This document shows positions 6,430 to 6,746 of a stretch of DNA of 6,746 nt, one piece after another; position 1 is the stretch's first letter, and every line of letters begins with the position of its first letter. The translations under genes and the position numbers were made by a program. Below the pieces are notes generated by a model, which was not told the origin of the DNA, did not search any database, and saw only the letters and a program-made list of their open reading frames with translations. Source of the DNA: an uncultured Fimbriimonadales bacterium. Its GTDB lineage: Bacteria; Armatimonadota; Fimbriimonadia; Fimbriimonadales; GBS-DC. The stretch spans positions 1 to 6,746 of the forward strand of contig CALGZO010000073.1 in the NCBI GenBank assembly GCA_937934465.1, given 5' to 3'.

Positions 6430-6505
6430 TGGTGGAGCGGAGGGGATTCGAACCCCCGACCTCTAGAGTGCGATTCTAGCGCTCTCCCAGCTGAGCTACC
6501 GCCCC
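6430..6505 (-). tRNA. tRNA-Ala(CGC)
   Basis: Read on the minus strand this 76-nt sequence folds as a full cloverleaf. The acceptor stem GGGGCGG pairs with CCGCTCC and includes the G3-U70 wobble that identifies alanine tRNAs. The D-arm has the usual AGCTCAGCTGGGAGAGC form. The anticodon stem CTAGA/TCTAG closes the loop ATCGCAC, whose anticodon CGC occupies 6470-6472 and reads GCG codons. The T-arm is GGGGG-TTCGAAT-CCCCT. A73 and the 3' CCA are encoded. A CGC alanine isoacceptor suits the GCG-rich codon use of the neighbouring genes. Confidence 0.96.
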
Positions 6506-6519
6506 ACAGATCGGCATAG

Positions 6520-6549
6520 ATTATACCACGCGCGAACCTCCGAATGCAA
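6520..6549 (-). promoter_or_regulatory. promoter of tRNA-Ala
   Basis: On the minus strand TTGCAT (6544-6549) and TATAAT (6520-6525) are separated by 18 nt, and the -10 is preceded by TGG, an extended -10 form. The predicted start is near 6513, about 8 nt before the mature tRNA 5' end. It is the only promoter in the window with a recognisable -35. Confidence 0.7.
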
Positions 6550-6591
6550 GAGGCAGGACTCAGCAAGAGCGCGTCGAACGCCATCCCTGCC

Positions 6592-6746
6592 ATGACACCC
6601 GACGAACGGACGCCGAGTGTTCCGCCCCTGCTGAATGTGGGGTTCTATAACTTTGTGCTGACGGATAAGATTGTCGCGCTCGTGCGCATCGACTCCGCGC
6701 CTATCAAACGCTTAGTCCAGCAGCTGAGGCGTGAAGGTACGAAGCT
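6592..6746 (+). CDS. DUF370 / RemA-like regulator, cut by the right edge
   Basis: The frame from the ATG at 6592 encodes 51 residues before the window ends. LLNVGFYNFVLTDKIVAL, followed by SAPIKRLVQQLRREGT, closely matches the N-terminal half of the DUF370 family. Its known member RemA of Bacillus is a DNA-binding activator of biofilm matrix genes. Outside Bacillus the role is mostly unknown. Members are about 75-95 residues, so roughly half is visible. The start is uncertain: an in-frame ATG at 6544 would add 16 residues, and neither has a Shine-Dalgarno site. The 6544 ATG lies inside the -35 of the divergent tRNA promoter. Family members usually begin just before the L-[IL]-N-[IV]-G-F segment, which favours 6592. 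Confidence 0.8.
   Translation, partial: MTPDERTPSVPPLLNVGFYNFVLTDKIVALVRIDSAPIKRLVQQLRREGTK

Noticed and set aside
6349..6519. 56-codon plus-strand frame starting MTERNEE and containing GGDSNPRPLE
   Set aside because: Its second half is the antisense of the tRNA and its middle is the hairpin pair. There is no Shine-Dalgarno site and no family resemblance.
6297..6593. 98-residue minus-strand frame containing WGGSSAGRALESHSRGRGFESPP
   Set aside because: It translates straight through the tRNA-Ala gene; this peptide is the familiar artefact of reading a tRNA as protein.

Overview
The window is GC-rich bacterial chromosome with tightly packed housekeeping and metabolic genes. I see no mobile element, CRISPR array or phage gene. 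Four complete protein genes, one tRNA gene and one protein gene cut by the right edge are well supported. A seventh gene may start at the far left and run out of the window. The DUF370/RemA-like gene, the FadN-type fusion, the actinobacterial-type rhodanese and the secreted M28-PDZ peptidase would suit a deep-branching, high-GC lineage related to Terrabacteria, such as Armatimonadota, Chloroflexota or high-GC Firmicutes. That placement is a guess from gene style, not from a phylogenetic marker.

Layout from left to right: (1) A divergent promoter region at 1-84, with a possible minus-strand gene starting at 17. (2) A plus-strand FadN-type 3-hydroxyacyl-CoA dehydrogenase/enoyl-CoA hydratase at 85-2412. 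(3) A convergent gap holding a perfect 12-bp hairpin. (4) A minus-strand secreted M28 zinc peptidase with a C-terminal PDZ domain at 2491-4257, lying 69 nt behind minus-strand purM at 4327-5361. (5) A compact divergent promoter built on an inverted repeat. (6) A plus-strand two-domain thiosulfate sulfurtransferase at 5406-6281. (7) An intergenic stretch with two mutually exclusive hairpins. (8) A minus-strand tRNA-Ala(CGC) with its own strong promoter. (9) The start of a plus-strand DUF370/RemA-like gene.

The genes do not form one pathway: they cover beta-oxidation, extracytoplasmic proteolysis, purine synthesis, sulfur transfer and translation. The common thread is promoter design. Five start regions carry the same extended -10 core, GGTATAMT (M = A or C), and a sixth has the near match GGTAGAAT. 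At two divergent gene pairs the -10s sit in the arms of an inverted repeat. The purM -10 is only 6 nt from its ATG, which predicts a leaderless mRNA. The fadN and sulfurtransferase transcripts would have short leaders with ordinary Shine-Dalgarno sites. No new multi-gene system is visible. The most notable signals are the shared promoter architecture, the predicted leaderless purM, the overlapping hairpins beside the tRNA gene, and a substituted active-site Asn in the dehydrogenase.
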